A stretch of 64,000 bases of DNA, taken from contig NZ_SLXA01000004.1 in NCBI RefSeq assembly GCF_004340975.1, forward strand, positions 177,449-241,448, in the 5' to 3' direction. Below are positions 44,444-56,959 of this stretch, one piece after another (positions within the stretch are counted from its first letter, which is position 1; the number at the start of each line of letters is the position of its first letter). The position numbers and the translations under genes were made by a program. The notes under the pieces are model-generated. The model was not told the DNA's origin. It ran no database searches and saw only the letters and a list, made by a program, of their open reading frames with translations. This DNA is from Frisingicoccus caecimuris. GTDB lineage: Bacteria; Bacillota; Clostridia; Lachnospirales; Lachnospiraceae.

Positions 44444-46338
44444 ACCGTTTCCTTTCGATGTGACCGATTAAACTGCTCCATATAAATGAGTAATACGGAT
44501 ATATCTGCCGGCGTTACTCCTGAAATACGCGAAGCCTGTCCTACGGAATGCGGACGAACTGCCGACAATTTCTGCTGTGCCTCAATCCTCAAACCACTGA
44601 TATCATTATAATCCAACGCTTCAGGAATTAATTTAACTTCCATTTTTTTAAACTGTTCCACTTGTCTCAGTTGGCGGGTAATATAACCTTCATACTTTAC
44701 ATGAATATTTACCTGCTCAATAACTCCTTCCGGTAATGGTTCCCTTTCTTTGTCCAATGGTTCCAGAATTTCATAGGAAAGTTCAGGTCGACGAATAAGT
44801 TCAGCGAGAGATACCGCCGTTTTAAGCGGTGTACTTTTATGAGCTTCAAGAAACTCCTGAACCTCTTTTGAACCACCGATCATCACATGCTTTACCCGCT
44901 CAATTTCTTTTTCAATCATTGCTTTTTTCTCTAAAAGTGCTTCATAACGTTCATCGGATATCAATCCAACCTGATGACCAATCGGTGTCAGACGCATATC
45001 CGCATTATCCTGACGCAGAAGCAAACGATATTCTGCTCTTGATGTCATCATCCTGTATGGCTCATGGGTCTCTTTTGTGACTAAATCATCAATAAGTACA
45101 CCTATATAGGCTTCTGACCGCTTTAAAACGATCTGTTCTTTTCCAAGTAATTTCATAGAGGCATTAATTCCCGCCATAAGTCCTTGAGCTGCCGCCTCTT
45201 CATAACCGGAGCTTCCGTTAAACTGGCCTCCGGAAAAAAGACCTTCCACCTTCTTAAATTCCAGTGTCGACTTAAGCTGTGTGGCCGGAATGCAATCATA
45301 CTCAATCGCATAGGCATTTCGCACAATCCGGGCATTTTCAAGTCCCGGCACTGTCCGGTACATCCGATATTGAACATCCTCCGGCAATGAACTTGACATT
45401 CCGCCGATATACATTTCATTTGTATAATTTCCTTCCGGTTCAATAAATACCTGATGCCGGTTCTTATCCGCAAATTTAACCACCTTATCCTCAATAGAAG
45501 GACAATAACGGGGACCCACCCCTTCAATCACACCTGCATAAATCGGTGAACGATCCAGGTTGGAACGAATAATCTCATGCGTTTTCTCATTTGTATAAGT
45601 CAGCCAACAGGATACCTGGTCTTTTTGAACATCTTCAGGATTGGTCGTAAATGAAAATGGTACAACTGTTTCATCTCCAAATTGTTCTTCCATTTTACTA
45701 AAATCGATACTTCGTTTATCAATACGGGCCGGCGTTCCTGTTTTAAAACGCACCAGTTCAATTCCAAGGCGTTTTAAACTGTCTGAAAGATGAGTCGCAG
45801 CCTGAAGTCCATTTGGGCCTGTATAAGTAATCGATTCTCCGCACAGACATCTGGCTTTCAAATAAACACCTGTAGCCAGAATTGCCGCTTTACATGGATA
45901 AATTCCACCTGTATGGGTAACTACCCCGGATACATGTCCATCTTCTGTCAATATATCCACGATTTCAGCCTGTTTTACTGTAAGATTTTCTTGATTTTCT
46001 AATGTACGGCGCATAAATTCCGTATAATCATGTTTATCTGCCTGCGCTCTTAATGAGTGAACCGCAGGTCCCTTGGATTTATTGAGCATTTTTGACTGTA
46101 TAAAGGTCTGATCAATAGTTTTTCCCATCTGACCGCCAAGAGCATCAATCTCACGTACAAGATGTCCTTTGGAACTCCCTCCGATATTCGGATTACACGG
46201 CATCAAGGCAATGCTTTCCACATTGACCGTAAATACAATCGTTTTTAAACCAAGACGTGCACAGGCCAAAGCGGCTTCACATCCCGCATGTCCGGCACCG
46301 ATGACCGCAATATCATAATTTTCATAAGTATAAGACAT
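44440..46338 (-). CDS. mnmG: tRNA uridine 5-carboxymethylaminomethyl modification enzyme MnmG
   Basis: The ATG at 46338 (AGGAGG 7 nt upstream) is preferred over one 33 nt earlier and gives [25 protein letters not shown], 632 residues. The FAD-binding [10 protein letters not shown] motif is at about 14-23; [22 protein letters not shown] and [19 protein letters not shown] are family signatures. The C-terminal helical domain ends with [26 protein letters not shown]. With MnmE it modifies the wobble U of several tRNAs. It lies 10 nt after mnmE. Confidence 0.95.
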   Translation of the reverse strand: MSYTYENYDIAVIGAGHAGCEAALACARLGLKTIVFTVNVESIALMPCNPNIGGSSKGHLVREIDALGGQMGKTIDQTFIQSKMLNKSKGPAVHSLRAQADKHDYTEFMRRTLENQENLTVKQAEIVDILTEDGHVSGVVTHTGGIYPCKAAILATGVYLKARCLCGESITYTGPNGLQAATHLSDSLKRLGIELVRFKTGTPARIDKRSIDFSKMEEQFGDETVVPFSFTTNPEDVQKDQVSCWLTYTNEKTHEIIRSNLDRSPIYAGVIEGVGPRYCPSIEDKVVKFADKNRHQVFIEPEGNYTNEMYIGGMSSSLPEDVQYRMYRTVPGLENARIVRNAYAIEYDCIPATQLKSTLEFKKVEGLFSGGQFNGSSGYEEAAAQGLMAGINASMKLLGKEQIVLKRSEAYIGVLIDDLVTKETHEPYRMMTSRAEYRLLLRQDNADMRLTPIGHQVGLISDERYEALLEKKAMIEKEIERVKHVMIGGSKEVQEFLEAHKSTPLKTAVSLAELIRRPELSYEILEPLDKEREPLPEGVIEQVNIHVKYEGYITRQLRQVEQFKKMEVKLIPEALDYNDISGLRIEAQQKLSAVRPHSVGQASRISGVTPADISVLLIYMEQFNRSHRKETV

Positions 46339-46348
46339 AAAAAGCCTC

Positions 46349-47725
46349 CTATTTACCCATACAAAAATCACTAAATATGGTATTAATCAAATCTTCTCCA
46401 ACAGATTCCCCGATAATCTTTCCAAGAGCCTCGTAAGCATTCATCAAATCAATAGAAAAGAAATCCTCCGGCATATCATCCGCAATACTTTGAAGTACCA
46501 TCTTCAAACTGTCTGCAGCTTCCTGAATAGCCGCCTTATGTCGGACATTTGTTATATAAATCTGGTCATTAAATGTCAGCTTTCCTTCAAAAAACATCTG
46601 ACGAATGTTTTCCGAGAATTGCTCCAATCCCTTCCTGTCTTTTACAGATACTTCCACGATTGGATGTTCTGTTTCTTTTTCAATGGCCGCTTTTGTTGTT
46701 TTCAAATCTAAATCTATTTTATTTAACAGTATGATTGTTTTTTTATTCCGAATCAATTTTAAAATTTCCAGATCATTTTCATCCATAGAAGTAGAACCAT
46801 CTACAATATAAATAATTAAATCTGCTTCTGAAGCATATTTCTTTGCCTTCTCAACGCCGATTTTTTCAACAGTATCATCTGTATCACGTATACCAGCCGT
46901 ATCAATAACATTCAATAAAATACCATCTACCTGGACTGTTTCCTCAAGGACATCTCTCGTCGTTCCCGCTATATCTGTAACAATGGCCCTTTCCTCACCG
47001 GAAAGATAATTTAATAAAGAGGACTTTCCCGCATTCGGTTTGCCTAAAATAACAGTTTTTATCCCCTCTTTTAAAAGCCGCCCATCATCACAGGACCTAA
47101 GCAGTTTTTCCAGAATTCCCATATTTTCGTCAATCTGTTTTTTTAAAGTCATTCCATAGTCGTCTGCGTTGATATGTTCCGGATCATCCAGAGCAGCTTC
47201 AATAAAAGCAATACTGCCGATAATACTCTTTCTTACTTCCTTAATCTGATTTAAAAGATTTCCCTGAAGCTGCTGAACCGAGCTTTTTAAAGCATATTCA
47301 TTTCTTGAATTAATAATATCAATGACAGCCTCTGCCTGTGACAGATCAATCCTTCCATTTAAAAAGGCCCGTTTTGTAAATTCTCCCGGTTCGGCCGGAC
47401 GGGCGCCATATTTAATCACTGTCTCCAGAATTTTCCTCATGACCACAACACCGCCATGACAGTCAATCTCCACCACATCCTCTGTGGTATAACTGTTCGG
47501 AGCCTTCATGATCAATACAAGTACCTCATCGATCATCTGGCTGCCGTCATATATATAACCATAGTGTATCGTATGAGATGGTACATTTTTTAGAGATTTT
47601 TTTCCTTTAGGACTTCTGTAAATCTGATCTGCGATTTCAATGGCAGAATCGCCGCTCAAACGCACCTTTCCTATGCCAGACGGCGTCATTCCTGTAGATA
47701 TGGCAGCAATGGTATCACTGATCAT
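46349..47725 (-). CDS. mnmE: tRNA modification GTPase MnmE
   Basis: The ATG at 47725 (AAAGGAG 8 nt upstream) gives [25 protein letters not shown], 458 residues; an earlier ATG would lie in the terminator hairpin. The N-terminal formyl-THF-binding domain covers 1-120. A helical domain is interrupted by the G domain, with [12 protein letters not shown] (P-loop), [16 protein letters not shown] and NKID. The C-terminus ends FCMGK, the conserved CxGK that is essential in the family. It forms the tRNA wobble-modification complex with MnmG. Confidence 0.95.
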   Translation of the reverse strand: MISDTIAAISTGMTPSGIGKVRLSGDSAIEIADQIYRSPKGKKSLKNVPSHTIHYGYIYDGSQMIDEVLVLIMKAPNSYTTEDVVEIDCHGGVVVMRKILETVIKYGARPAEPGEFTKRAFLNGRIDLSQAEAVIDIINSRNEYALKSSVQQLQGNLLNQIKEVRKSIIGSIAFIEAALDDPEHINADDYGMTLKKQIDENMGILEKLLRSCDDGRLLKEGIKTVILGKPNAGKSSLLNYLSGEERAIVTDIAGTTRDVLEETVQVDGILLNVIDTAGIRDTDDTVEKIGVEKAKKYASEADLIIYIVDGSTSMDENDLEILKLIRNKKTIILLNKIDLDLKTTKAAIEKETEHPIVEVSVKDRKGLEQFSENIRQMFFEGKLTFNDQIYITNVRHKAAIQEAADSLKMVLQSIADDMPEDFFSIDLMNAYEALGKIIGESVGEDLINTIFSDFCMGK

Positions 47726-47741
47726 GATAAAAACTCCTTTC

Positions 47742-47784
47742 CAAAAATTGCCCCCGTCTTTCATCCAAAGAAGGGGGCAATTTC
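47742..47784 (-). terminator. Terminator between jag and mnmE
   Basis: ATTGCCCCC and GGGGGCAAT arms around a 17-nt loop, followed by TTTTTGG on the minus strand. It ends the rpmH-rnpA-yidD-yidC-jag operon. Confidence 0.8.
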
Positions 47785-47786
47785 CA

Positions 47787-48452
47787 CTAATTTTTATTAT
47801 AATCCTTACGGTATTCTCTGTTTTCCCGACGTTTCAATGTGATAACAACTTTGCGGTAAGGTTCATCACCTTCACTGTGAGTCTCCACATAACGGTCATT
47901 CTGAAGCGCAGAATGAATAATCCGGCGTTCATAAGGATTCATAGGTTCAAGTGTTACCGGACGGCGTGTCCTTTTTACCTTATAAGATAAGTTCTTTGCA
48001 AGATTCTCTAACGTCTGCTTACGACGTTCTCTGTAATCTTCCGTATCCACCTTTACCTTAATGTAAGCATCACTTTCTTTATTGACTACAAGACTGATCA
48101 AATACTGAAGAGAGTCCAGCGTCTGTCCTCTTTTTCCAATCAAAATCCCCATCTCATCACCGGAAAAATCGATATTCATTGTCCGATTCTCTTCATTGTA
48201 GTCAATTTCTGATTTGACTTCCATATTCATGGCAGCAAACATCTTATTTAAAAATTCGTATGTATCATCTAAAAGATTGCTTTTTTTACGAACTTTAATA
48301 ACTGCATCCTGTTTGCCGATCAATCCAAGAAAACCATTACTTCCTTTTTCAATGACTTCATACTCAATCTGATCACTGGTTGTTTCTAACTGAATCAACG
48401 CATTTGTGATCGCATCATCCACTGTTTTTCCTGTAACTTCTATATAATCCAT
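47787..48452 (-). CDS. jag: RNA-binding protein Jag/KhpB
   Basis: 221 residues: Jag N-terminal domain (1-52, EVTGKTVDDAITNALIQLETTSDQIEYEVIEKGSNGFLGLIG), KH domain (about 85-150) with GILIGKRGQTLDSLQYL, and R3H domain (about 155-210) with PMNPYERRIIHSALQ. KhpB binds many RNAs with KhpA and affects cell elongation and division in Firmicutes. It lies 28 nt after yidC, as in most Firmicutes. Confidence 0.95.
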   Translation of the reverse strand: MDYIEVTGKTVDDAITNALIQLETTSDQIEYEVIEKGSNGFLGLIGKQDAVIKVRKKSNLLDDTYEFLNKMFAAMNMEVKSEIDYNEENRTMNIDFSGDEMGILIGKRGQTLDSLQYLISLVVNKESDAYIKVKVDTEDYRERRKQTLENLAKNLSYKVKRTRRPVTLEPMNPYERRIIHSALQNDRYVETHSEGDEPYRKVVITLKRRENREYRKDYNKN

Positions 48453-48480
48453 CTTTTATCCCTCCAATAAAAACAGCAAA

Positions 48481-49749
48481 TCAATCGTCTTTTTTGCTCT
48501 TATCCAACATATGAGCAATTGATGAAATACTGCCAGGATCTAAAGGCACATCTTTGTCCACAGGCGTATAGTTCTTCGGCATATAATCTTTTTTCGAACG
48601 ATTTGCCTTAGCTATATCACTCATAGACTGATACTTTTTCGTCTCTTCCTGAGCATTCGAAGCGCCATTGGACATGAGCTTTTCGGTAAATGTCGGTTTT
48701 CCTTTGCGTTCTGCAACTTTTTCTGCATTTTCTTTAACAAGTTCATCAATGTCCTTATTATTAAAGAAACGATTGACAATAACAACCATTAATGTACGGA
48801 ATACAGAGTTACATACCCAGTAAAGACCAACACCGGCCGGCAATGTAAAGCAAATCCATACGGAGAATAAAGGCATGAAAACATTCATCATTTTCATTGA
48901 CTGAGCCATATCATTTTCCGGAGCCGCTGCCGCATTGTTATTTTTCGGGGTTGTGATCTTAACACTGAGATACTGAGTCACACCGGCCAAAATCGGAATC
49001 AAAATTCCAGGGAAAATTCCGGCCATCCCCTGTGAAAAATGTACTGGCGCATCCATAACATTCAGGCCACCCGGCATAGAATTAATATTAATGATCGTAT
49101 CTTTTACGTTGTTGATGGCCTGCACAACATTTGGATTAGATGCAAAGGCATTAGCTACCGTATCCCATCCGGTTGTTTTTACACCATTTAAAGCATCAAT
49201 GATTTTCTCAATATCCTGAAAGTCAAACTTTGTGACAGATATTTTCAATTCTTCAATCAACTGATCCATAATAGCCGCACCGCCGGTCGTCTGCTGAATC
49301 GGAGTGGCAATAGTCAAAAACAGATCATGAATCGAATTAACATAGGACGGAATATTATATATAATCCGGTACAATGCTAACAAAATTGGAAAAGAAATTA
49401 ATACCGGAAGACATCCGGAAGATGGGCTGGCCCCATATTTTTTATAGACTTCCATCGTTTCAGCCTGCATACGGCGTTGTGAAACTTCATCTGTCCTTCC
49501 TTTATATTTCTTGTTAATTTTCTGAATTTCTGGTGTTACAAGAGCTGATACTCTTGAATAACGCTGCTGTTTTATAGTCAACGGCAACATCAAAATATTG
49601 GCGATCAATGTAAATAATATGATTGTCAACGCAACATTTGGTATCCCCACTAAATCAAGAACTTCATAAATTGCGTTCATGATTAGACCAAATATCAATG
49701 CAAATGGTCCTAGGATACCCCCCACTTTTGTAAGAACAATTACATCCAT
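48481..49749 (-). CDS. yidC: Membrane protein insertase YidC/OxaA
   Basis: 422 residues with about five membrane segments. The first spans 10-35, the second begins near 38, a long charged cytoplasmic hairpin with RYSRVSALVTPEIQKINKKYKGR follows, and later segments include GCLPVLISFPILLALYRIIYN and FTLPAGVGLYWVCNSVFRTL. The long C-terminal tail is cytoplasmic and Lys-rich. No lipobox is seen at the N-terminus. It inserts membrane proteins with or without SecYEG. It lies between yidD and jag. Confidence 0.93.
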   Translation of the reverse strand: MDVIVLTKVGGILGPFALIFGLIMNAIYEVLDLVGIPNVALTIILFTLIANILMLPLTIKQQRYSRVSALVTPEIQKINKKYKGRTDEVSQRRMQAETMEVYKKYGASPSSGCLPVLISFPILLALYRIIYNIPSYVNSIHDLFLTIATPIQQTTGGAAIMDQLIEELKISVTKFDFQDIEKIIDALNGVKTTGWDTVANAFASNPNVVQAINNVKDTIININSMPGGLNVMDAPVHFSQGMAGIFPGILIPILAGVTQYLSVKITTPKNNNAAAAPENDMAQSMKMMNVFMPLFSVWICFTLPAGVGLYWVCNSVFRTLMVVIVNRFFNNKDIDELVKENAEKVAERKGKPTFTEKLMSNGASNAQEETKKYQSMSDIAKANRSKKDYMPKNYTPVDKDVPLDPGSISSIAHMLDKSKKDD

Positions 49750-49768
49750 GTTCTATTTCCTCCTTAAT

Positions 49769-49978
49769 TTAGGGAACCGGATCATAGCCACCTTCATGAA
49801 ATGGATGGCATCTTAGTATTCTTCTTATAGCTAAATAACTTCCCTTAACTGCCCCATACTTTTCCAACGCCTCAATAGCATACTGGGAGCAGGTTGGCAC
49901 ATAAATGCAGCAAGGTGCCTTAAGCGGAGAGATATATTTTCTGTAAAAACGAACACATCCTATTAATACTTTTTTCAT
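49769..49978 (-). CDS. yidD: Membrane protein insertion efficiency factor YidD
   Basis: 69 residues, [42 protein letters not shown] and [16 protein letters not shown]: the family cysteines (C-C, PTCSQYA, RCHPF) and the N-terminal amphipathic helix are all there. It overlaps rnpA by 4 nt (ATGA-type) and precedes yidC by 19 nt. Confidence 0.95.
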   Translation of the reverse strand: MKKVLIGCVRFYRKYISPLKAPCCIYVPTCSQYAIEALEKYGAVKGSYLAIRRILRCHPFHEGGYDPVP

Positions 49979-50325
49979 TGCAAATCGCTGTCCTTTAACA
50001 AATCCAGTTTTTTTGACAACTGACTGAGACTTTTTTCAATAACATGATAATCCGCATCTTTTGCTGCAACTCTGGCAATCACAACAATATCATAGCCTTC
50101 TTTATAAAGCTCTTCGCTCAAACGATAATTCTCGCGGATCAGTCTTGCCAGATGATGTCTTACAATACTGTTCCCTACCTTCTTACTGACAGAAATCCCC
50201 AAATGATTTCTTTTCAGGCCGTTTTCCAATTTATATACAACCAAATACCGATTGGCACATGATGTCCCCTTTTCATAAACGGCTCTGAACTGCTGATTCT
50301 TTTTCAATGATTCCGAAAATTTCAT
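49975..50325 (-). CDS. rnpA: Ribonuclease P protein component
   Basis: 116 residues. The family motif [22 protein letters not shown] (RNR-type) is at about 45-66; [14 protein letters not shown] precedes it and [10 protein letters not shown] follows. It helps RNase P RNA remove 5' leaders from tRNA precursors. It is 52 nt after rpmH, the standard arrangement. Confidence 0.95.
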   Translation of the reverse strand: MKFSESLKKNQQFRAVYEKGTSCANRYLVVYKLENGLKRNHLGISVSKKVGNSIVRHHLARLIRENYRLSEELYKEGYDIVVIARVAAKDADYHVIEKSLSQLSKKLDLLKDSDLQ

Positions 50326-50377
50326 TATTCATTCTACCTAAAGATTTCCCTAAAGAAAAAGGCCACATATTTGCGGC

Positions 50378-50512
50378 CTAAGCTGATAATTTATTTCTAC
50401 CTTTAGCTCTTCTTGCTGCTAAAACTTTTCTGCCGTTAGCAGTGCTCATTCTCTTTCTGAAACCATGAACTTTACTTCTCTGTCTCTTTTTTGGCTGAAA
50501 TGTCATCTTCAT
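50378..50512 (-). CDS. rpmH: 50S ribosomal protein L34
   Basis: 44 codons: [42 protein letters not shown], an unmistakable L34. GGGAGG lies 9 nt upstream of the ATG at 50512. A GGCC...GGCC hairpin with TTTTTC follows at about 50358-50377 and may lower the amount of rnpA mRNA compared with rpmH. Confidence 0.98.
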   Translation of the reverse strand: MKMTFQPKKRQRSKVHGFRKRMSTANGRKVLAARRAKGRNKLSA

Positions 50513-50558
50513 TTATAAACACCTCCCTTTATGAAAAATGAGATAAAATATCTACTAT

Positions 50559-50587
50559 ATTATAGTCATTTCCCCAAATCTCGTCAA
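50559..50587 (-). promoter_or_regulatory. rpmH promoter
   Basis: Minus strand -35 TTGACG and -10 TATAAT with a 17-nt spacer, 47 nt before rpmH, divergent from dnaA. Confidence 0.75.
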
Positions 50588-50613
50588 GCAAAACCTTTGC
50601 TTTTTTTTGCAAT

Positions 50614-50862
50614 TGTGGATAACTTGATTATCAACACAATTATCCCCACATTTACATAATTCTATCCACATAATGTGAATAACTTGTGGATAACTGTTTA
50701 TAAGTTTTATAAAAATACGATAAATCCACAATTTATTGGAAAAACGGCCTGTTTATAATGTGATTAATTTTCCTTTTATTTATTAACATTAACATAATTA
50801 GTCCAGATAAATATCACTTTATGTTAATTCATAAATAATTCTTATCCACATAGTTATCCACA
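50614..50862. other. oriC, part upstream of dnaA
   Basis: Perfect DnaA boxes (TTATCCACA or complement) lie at 50614-50622, 50685-50693, 50842-50850 and 50854-50862. Single-mismatch boxes lie at 50628-50636, 50640-50648, 50662-50670 and 50674-50682. The area between the two clusters (50700-50840) is very AT-rich. With the cluster beyond dnaA this is the typical bipartite Firmicutes origin. Confidence 0.9.
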
Positions 50863-50871
50863 ATTTTAATG

Positions 50872-50900
50872 TTGATATCTCATCATTTTTGTAATAAAAT
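50872..50900 (+). promoter_or_regulatory. dnaA: dnaA promoter
   Basis: -35 TTGATA and -10 TAAAAT with a 17-nt spacer. Two perfect DnaA boxes end 10 bp before the -35, so DnaA can repress its own gene. Confidence 0.7.
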
Positions 50901-50937
50901 ATATATGTGAATTTATGCTCAGGGGGATTGTAATATT

Positions 50938-52290
50938 GTGTTGTCTTTAATAAAAGAAAAATGGAATGATATTCTTGAACAAATGAAAATTGAAAATGAC
51001 ATCAGCGAAGTGGCTTTTACCACCTGGGTCAAATATTTCAGGCCTTATAAAGTTGAAGGTAATATGATCACTATTTCTATTGAAAAGGAAAATCTCGTTT
51101 TGGACCCAAGCTGGTTCTCCAAAAAATATCGTATGCCTTTAATTATTACGATCGCTGAAGTACTTGAAACTGAGTTCGATGTTCAATTTATTATTCCGGA
51201 TTTATCTGAAAAAAATCGCATCAGTGAAGATGCCGAAAAAACAGATTCAGAGTCACTGATCAATGCTCATCTGAATCCAAGATATACATTTGAAACATTT
51301 GTCGTTGGAAAAAATAATGACATTGCCCATGCTACCGCTTTGGCCGTAGCCGAAGATCCCGGTATTTACGGCAACCCGTTGTTTATTTATGGCGGCGCCG
51401 GTCTCGGCAAAACCCATCTACTGCATTCCATCGCTCATTACGTTTTAGGTAAACACCCGGATTATCGTATTATTTATGTAACATCTGAAGAATTTACAAA
51501 TGAACTCGTCCATTCGATTCAACATAAGCAGATTGAAAATTTTAAAAACAAATATCGAAACATTGATATGCTTTTGATTGACGATATTCAGTTTATTGTT
51601 AATAAAGAAAGTACCCAGGAAGAATTTTTCCATACTTTTACAACATTATACGAATCTAAAAAACAGATTGTTATATCTTCCGATAAACCACCAAAGGATA
51701 TCAATGGTTTGGAAGACCGACTGATCACCCGATTCAAAGCGGGACTGACCGTCGACGTACAGCCTCCAAATTATGAAACACGTATGGCTATCCTTAAAAA
51801 GCGTGCGGAACTTGATAACATCATGGTCGACGATGAATCATTAAATTACATCGCTACGAATATAAAATCCAGTATTCGTGAACTGGAAGGTGCATTGAAA
51901 CAGATTTACAATTTTTCAAGACTTCGCAAAAAAACAATTAATTTTGATTTAACAAAGGAAGCACTTGAAAATATTATTTCTCCGGAGGAAAAACGTCCTG
52001 TCACCTGTGAACTCATCATTGATACGGTTGCAGAACATTACAACATATCTCCGGATGATATAAAAAGTACAAAACGAAATAAGGAAATCGCTTATCCCCG
52101 TCAGATCTGTATGTATCTATGCCGTAAGATGACTGCTGATTCCTTACAGGCTGTCGGAAATTCTCTTGGAAAAAAGGACCACACGACAATTATTCACGGT
52201 GAAAAGAAAATATCCGATGATTTAAAACATGATGAAAATCTTAAAAATACAATTGATATATTAATAAAGAAGATAAATCCTCCAACCTGA
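50938..52290 (+). CDS. dnaA: Chromosomal replication initiator DnaA
   Basis: 450 residues with a GTG start (AGGGGG about 11 nt upstream). Domain I is 1-85. The AAA+ domain begins at YTFETFVVGKNN (about 119), with Walker A GGAGLGKTHL and Walker B LLIDDIQF, sensor ISSDKPP and the arginine-finger region LEDRLITRFKAGL. Domain IV ends the protein with YPRQICMYLCRKM and LGKKDHTTIIHGEKKI, the DnaA-box-binding signature. It opens the flanking oriC. Confidence 0.98.
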   Translation: MLSLIKEKWNDILEQMKIENDISEVAFTTWVKYFRPYKVEGNMITISIEKENLVLDPSWFSKKYRMPLIITIAEVLETEFDVQFIIPDLSEKNRISEDAEKTDSESLINAHLNPRYTFETFVVGKNNDIAHATALAVAEDPGIYGNPLFIYGGAGLGKTHLLHSIAHYVLGKHPDYRIIYVTSEEFTNELVHSIQHKQIENFKNKYRNIDMLLIDDIQFIVNKESTQEEFFHTFTTLYESKKQIVISSDKPPKDINGLEDRLITRFKAGLTVDVQPPNYETRMAILKKRAELDNIMVDDESLNYIATNIKSSIRELEGALKQIYNFSRLRKKTINFDLTKEALENIISPEEKRPVTCELIIDTVAEHYNISPDDIKSTKRNKEIAYPRQICMYLCRKMTADSLQAVGNSLGKKDHTTIIHGEKKISDDLKHDENLKNTIDILIKKINPPT

Positions 52291-52291
52291 T

Positions 52292-52570
52292 TGTGGATAA
52301 CCTCTTTATAATTTGTGGACGAAAGGTGATTCATAAGGGGATAATTTTTTTTTAACCTCCCGAATGTTGATTTTCAGAATTTGATGATGTGGATAATTTC
52401 AGAGTTATCCCTTAGTCATCCGGTCGGTTTCAACAGAGTTATCCCATCAAAAAAACCAGTAAAAATCAGGGGTTAAACGGCATATCCACATATCCACGGC
52501 CCCTACTACTACAACTACTATAAAATAATTATTTATATATTTATATGCGGCTGCCCGGAAGTTATTCACA
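52292..52570. other. oriC, part between dnaA and dnaN
   Basis: DnaA boxes TGTGGATAA at 52292-52300 and 52388-52396 and TTATTCACA at 52562-52570, weaker TTATCCC sites near 52404 and 52440, and two overlapping ATATCCAC boxes at 52482-52498 that lead into the unwinding module. No gene lies in this 316-bp gap. Confidence 0.85.
52482..52546. other. Basal unwinding module of oriC (DnaA boxes, GC-rich, DnaA-trio, AT-rich)
   Basis: In order: two DnaA boxes (52482-52490, 52490-52498), a GC-rich GGCCCC, a run of TAC/CTA triplets TACTACTACAACTACTA (52504-52520), then a 26-bp stretch with only A and T. This is the order described for the Bacillus subtilis origin unwinding element, where the triplets guide DnaA filament growth on single strands. 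The match is by pattern; function is inferred. Confidence 0.7.
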
Positions 52571-52606
52571 AAATTTTCGGCAGGCTGAGAAAGGTTGATT
52601 TTTAAC

Positions 52607-53716
52607 ATGAAAATTATCTGCAGCAAATCTGAACTCCTCCAGGGAGTCAATACCGTATTGAAAGCAGTTCCTGCGAAGACAACGATGCCTATCCTTGAAT
52701 GTATTTTAATTGATACAACAGATGGTCAAATTAAACTGACTGCAAATGATATGGAACTTGGAATCGAAACCAAAATTAAGGGGGACATTCTTGACAAAGG
52801 AAAGATTGCCCTCGAAGCAAAGCTTTTTTCAGAAATTGTCCGAAAACTTCCGGATAGTGAAGTTACCATACAGACAGATGAAAATTTCCGGGCTTTGATC
52901 AAATGTGAAAAAGCAAAATTCAATATTGCTGGAAAATCCGGTGATGATTTTTCTTACTTACCGGAGATTGAAAAGGATCAAATGGTTGTCTTATCCCAAT
53001 TTTCATTGAAAGAAATTATCCGTCAAACTATTTTTTCTATTGCGGACAATGAAAACAATCGTTTAATGACCGGAGAACTTTTTGAAATCAATGGTAATGA
53101 AATGAAGGTTGTATCTCTGGACGGACATCGTATTTCCATTCGTAAAATTGAATTGAAAGAAGAATATAATCATATTAAAGTTGTTGTCCCTGGTAAAACG
53201 TTAAACGAAGTCAGTAAGATTTTGACCGGTGGTATTGAAGACTATGTTCATATGTTTTTCACCGGACGGCATATAGTCTTTGAATTTGATGATACCGTTG
53301 TTGTTTCCCGACTGATTGAAGGAGAATATTTCCGAATCGAACAGATGCTTTCCAGTGATTATGAAACCAAAATCTCAATTAATAAAAAAGAACTTCAAAG
53401 TTGTATTGAACGTGCTTCTCTTCTTGTCAAAGAAGGTGATAAGAAACCAATTATCATGAATATTTTAGATGATTCCATGGAATTAAAAATTAATTCTTTC
53501 ATTGGTTCTATGAATGAAGATATTGATATTATAAAAACAGGAAAAGACCTGATGATTGGTTTTAATCCGAAATTTATTCTGGATGCACTCCGGGTAATTG
53601 ATGATGAAAATATTGATATTTATATGATTAATCCAAAAGCACCATGTTTCATTCGTGATGAAGCGCAAAAATATATATATTTGATTCTTCCGGTAAACTT
53701 TAATCCGGGGGTATAG
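52607..53716 (+). CDS. dnaN: DNA polymerase III beta subunit (sliding clamp)
   Basis: 369 residues from the ATG at 52607, MKIICSKSELLQGVNTVLKAVPAKTTMPILE; a TTG 12 nt earlier abuts the AAAGG and is less likely. The three clamp domains are covered to the C-terminal YIYLILPVNFNPGV, which contains the ring-closing end. GKSGDDFSYLPEI and MTGELFEINGNEMKVVSLDGHRIS are the usual conserved parts. It tethers the replicative polymerase. First gene of the dnaN-yaaA-recF-gyrB-gyrA series. Confidence 0.97.
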   Translation: MKIICSKSELLQGVNTVLKAVPAKTTMPILECILIDTTDGQIKLTANDMELGIETKIKGDILDKGKIALEAKLFSEIVRKLPDSEVTIQTDENFRALIKCEKAKFNIAGKSGDDFSYLPEIEKDQMVVLSQFSLKEIIRQTIFSIADNENNRLMTGELFEINGNEMKVVSLDGHRISIRKIELKEEYNHIKVVVPGKTLNEVSKILTGGIEDYVHMFFTGRHIVFEFDDTVVVSRLIEGEYFRIEQMLSSDYETKISINKKELQSCIERASLLVKEGDKKPIIMNILDDSMELKINSFIGSMNEDIDIIKTGKDLMIGFNPKFILDALRVIDDENIDIYMINPKAPCFIRDEAQKYIYLILPVNFNPGV

Positions 53717-53724
53717 GAGATATT

Positions 53725-53933
53725 ATGGAAGTTATTAAACTGAAAGATGAATTTATTAAGCTTGGTCAGGCTTTAAAAGCGGCCGGCTGTGTGAATTCCG
53801 GTCTGGAAGCTAAAATTGTAATAAAAGAAGGACAGGTTTGTGTCAATGGCGAGGTTGAGTATCAAAGAGGAAAGAAACTTCATGAGGGTGATACGGTAAC
53901 CTTCGACGGTGAAACAATTAAGATTGAAAAATA

Positions 53934-53934
<1 letters not shown>
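53725..53934 (+). CDS. yaaA: S4-domain RNA-binding protein YaaA
   Basis: 69 residues: IKLGQALKAAGCVNSGLEAKIVIKEGQVCVNGEVEYQRGKKLHEGDTV, the S4 fold. It always sits between dnaN and recF in Firmicutes. Its TAA overlaps the recF ATG by one base (TAATG), giving coupled translation. Its exact RNA target is not established. Confidence 0.93.
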
Positions 53935-56940
<3,006 letters not shown>

Positions 56941-56959
56941 AAAATGGAGGAACTGATGA

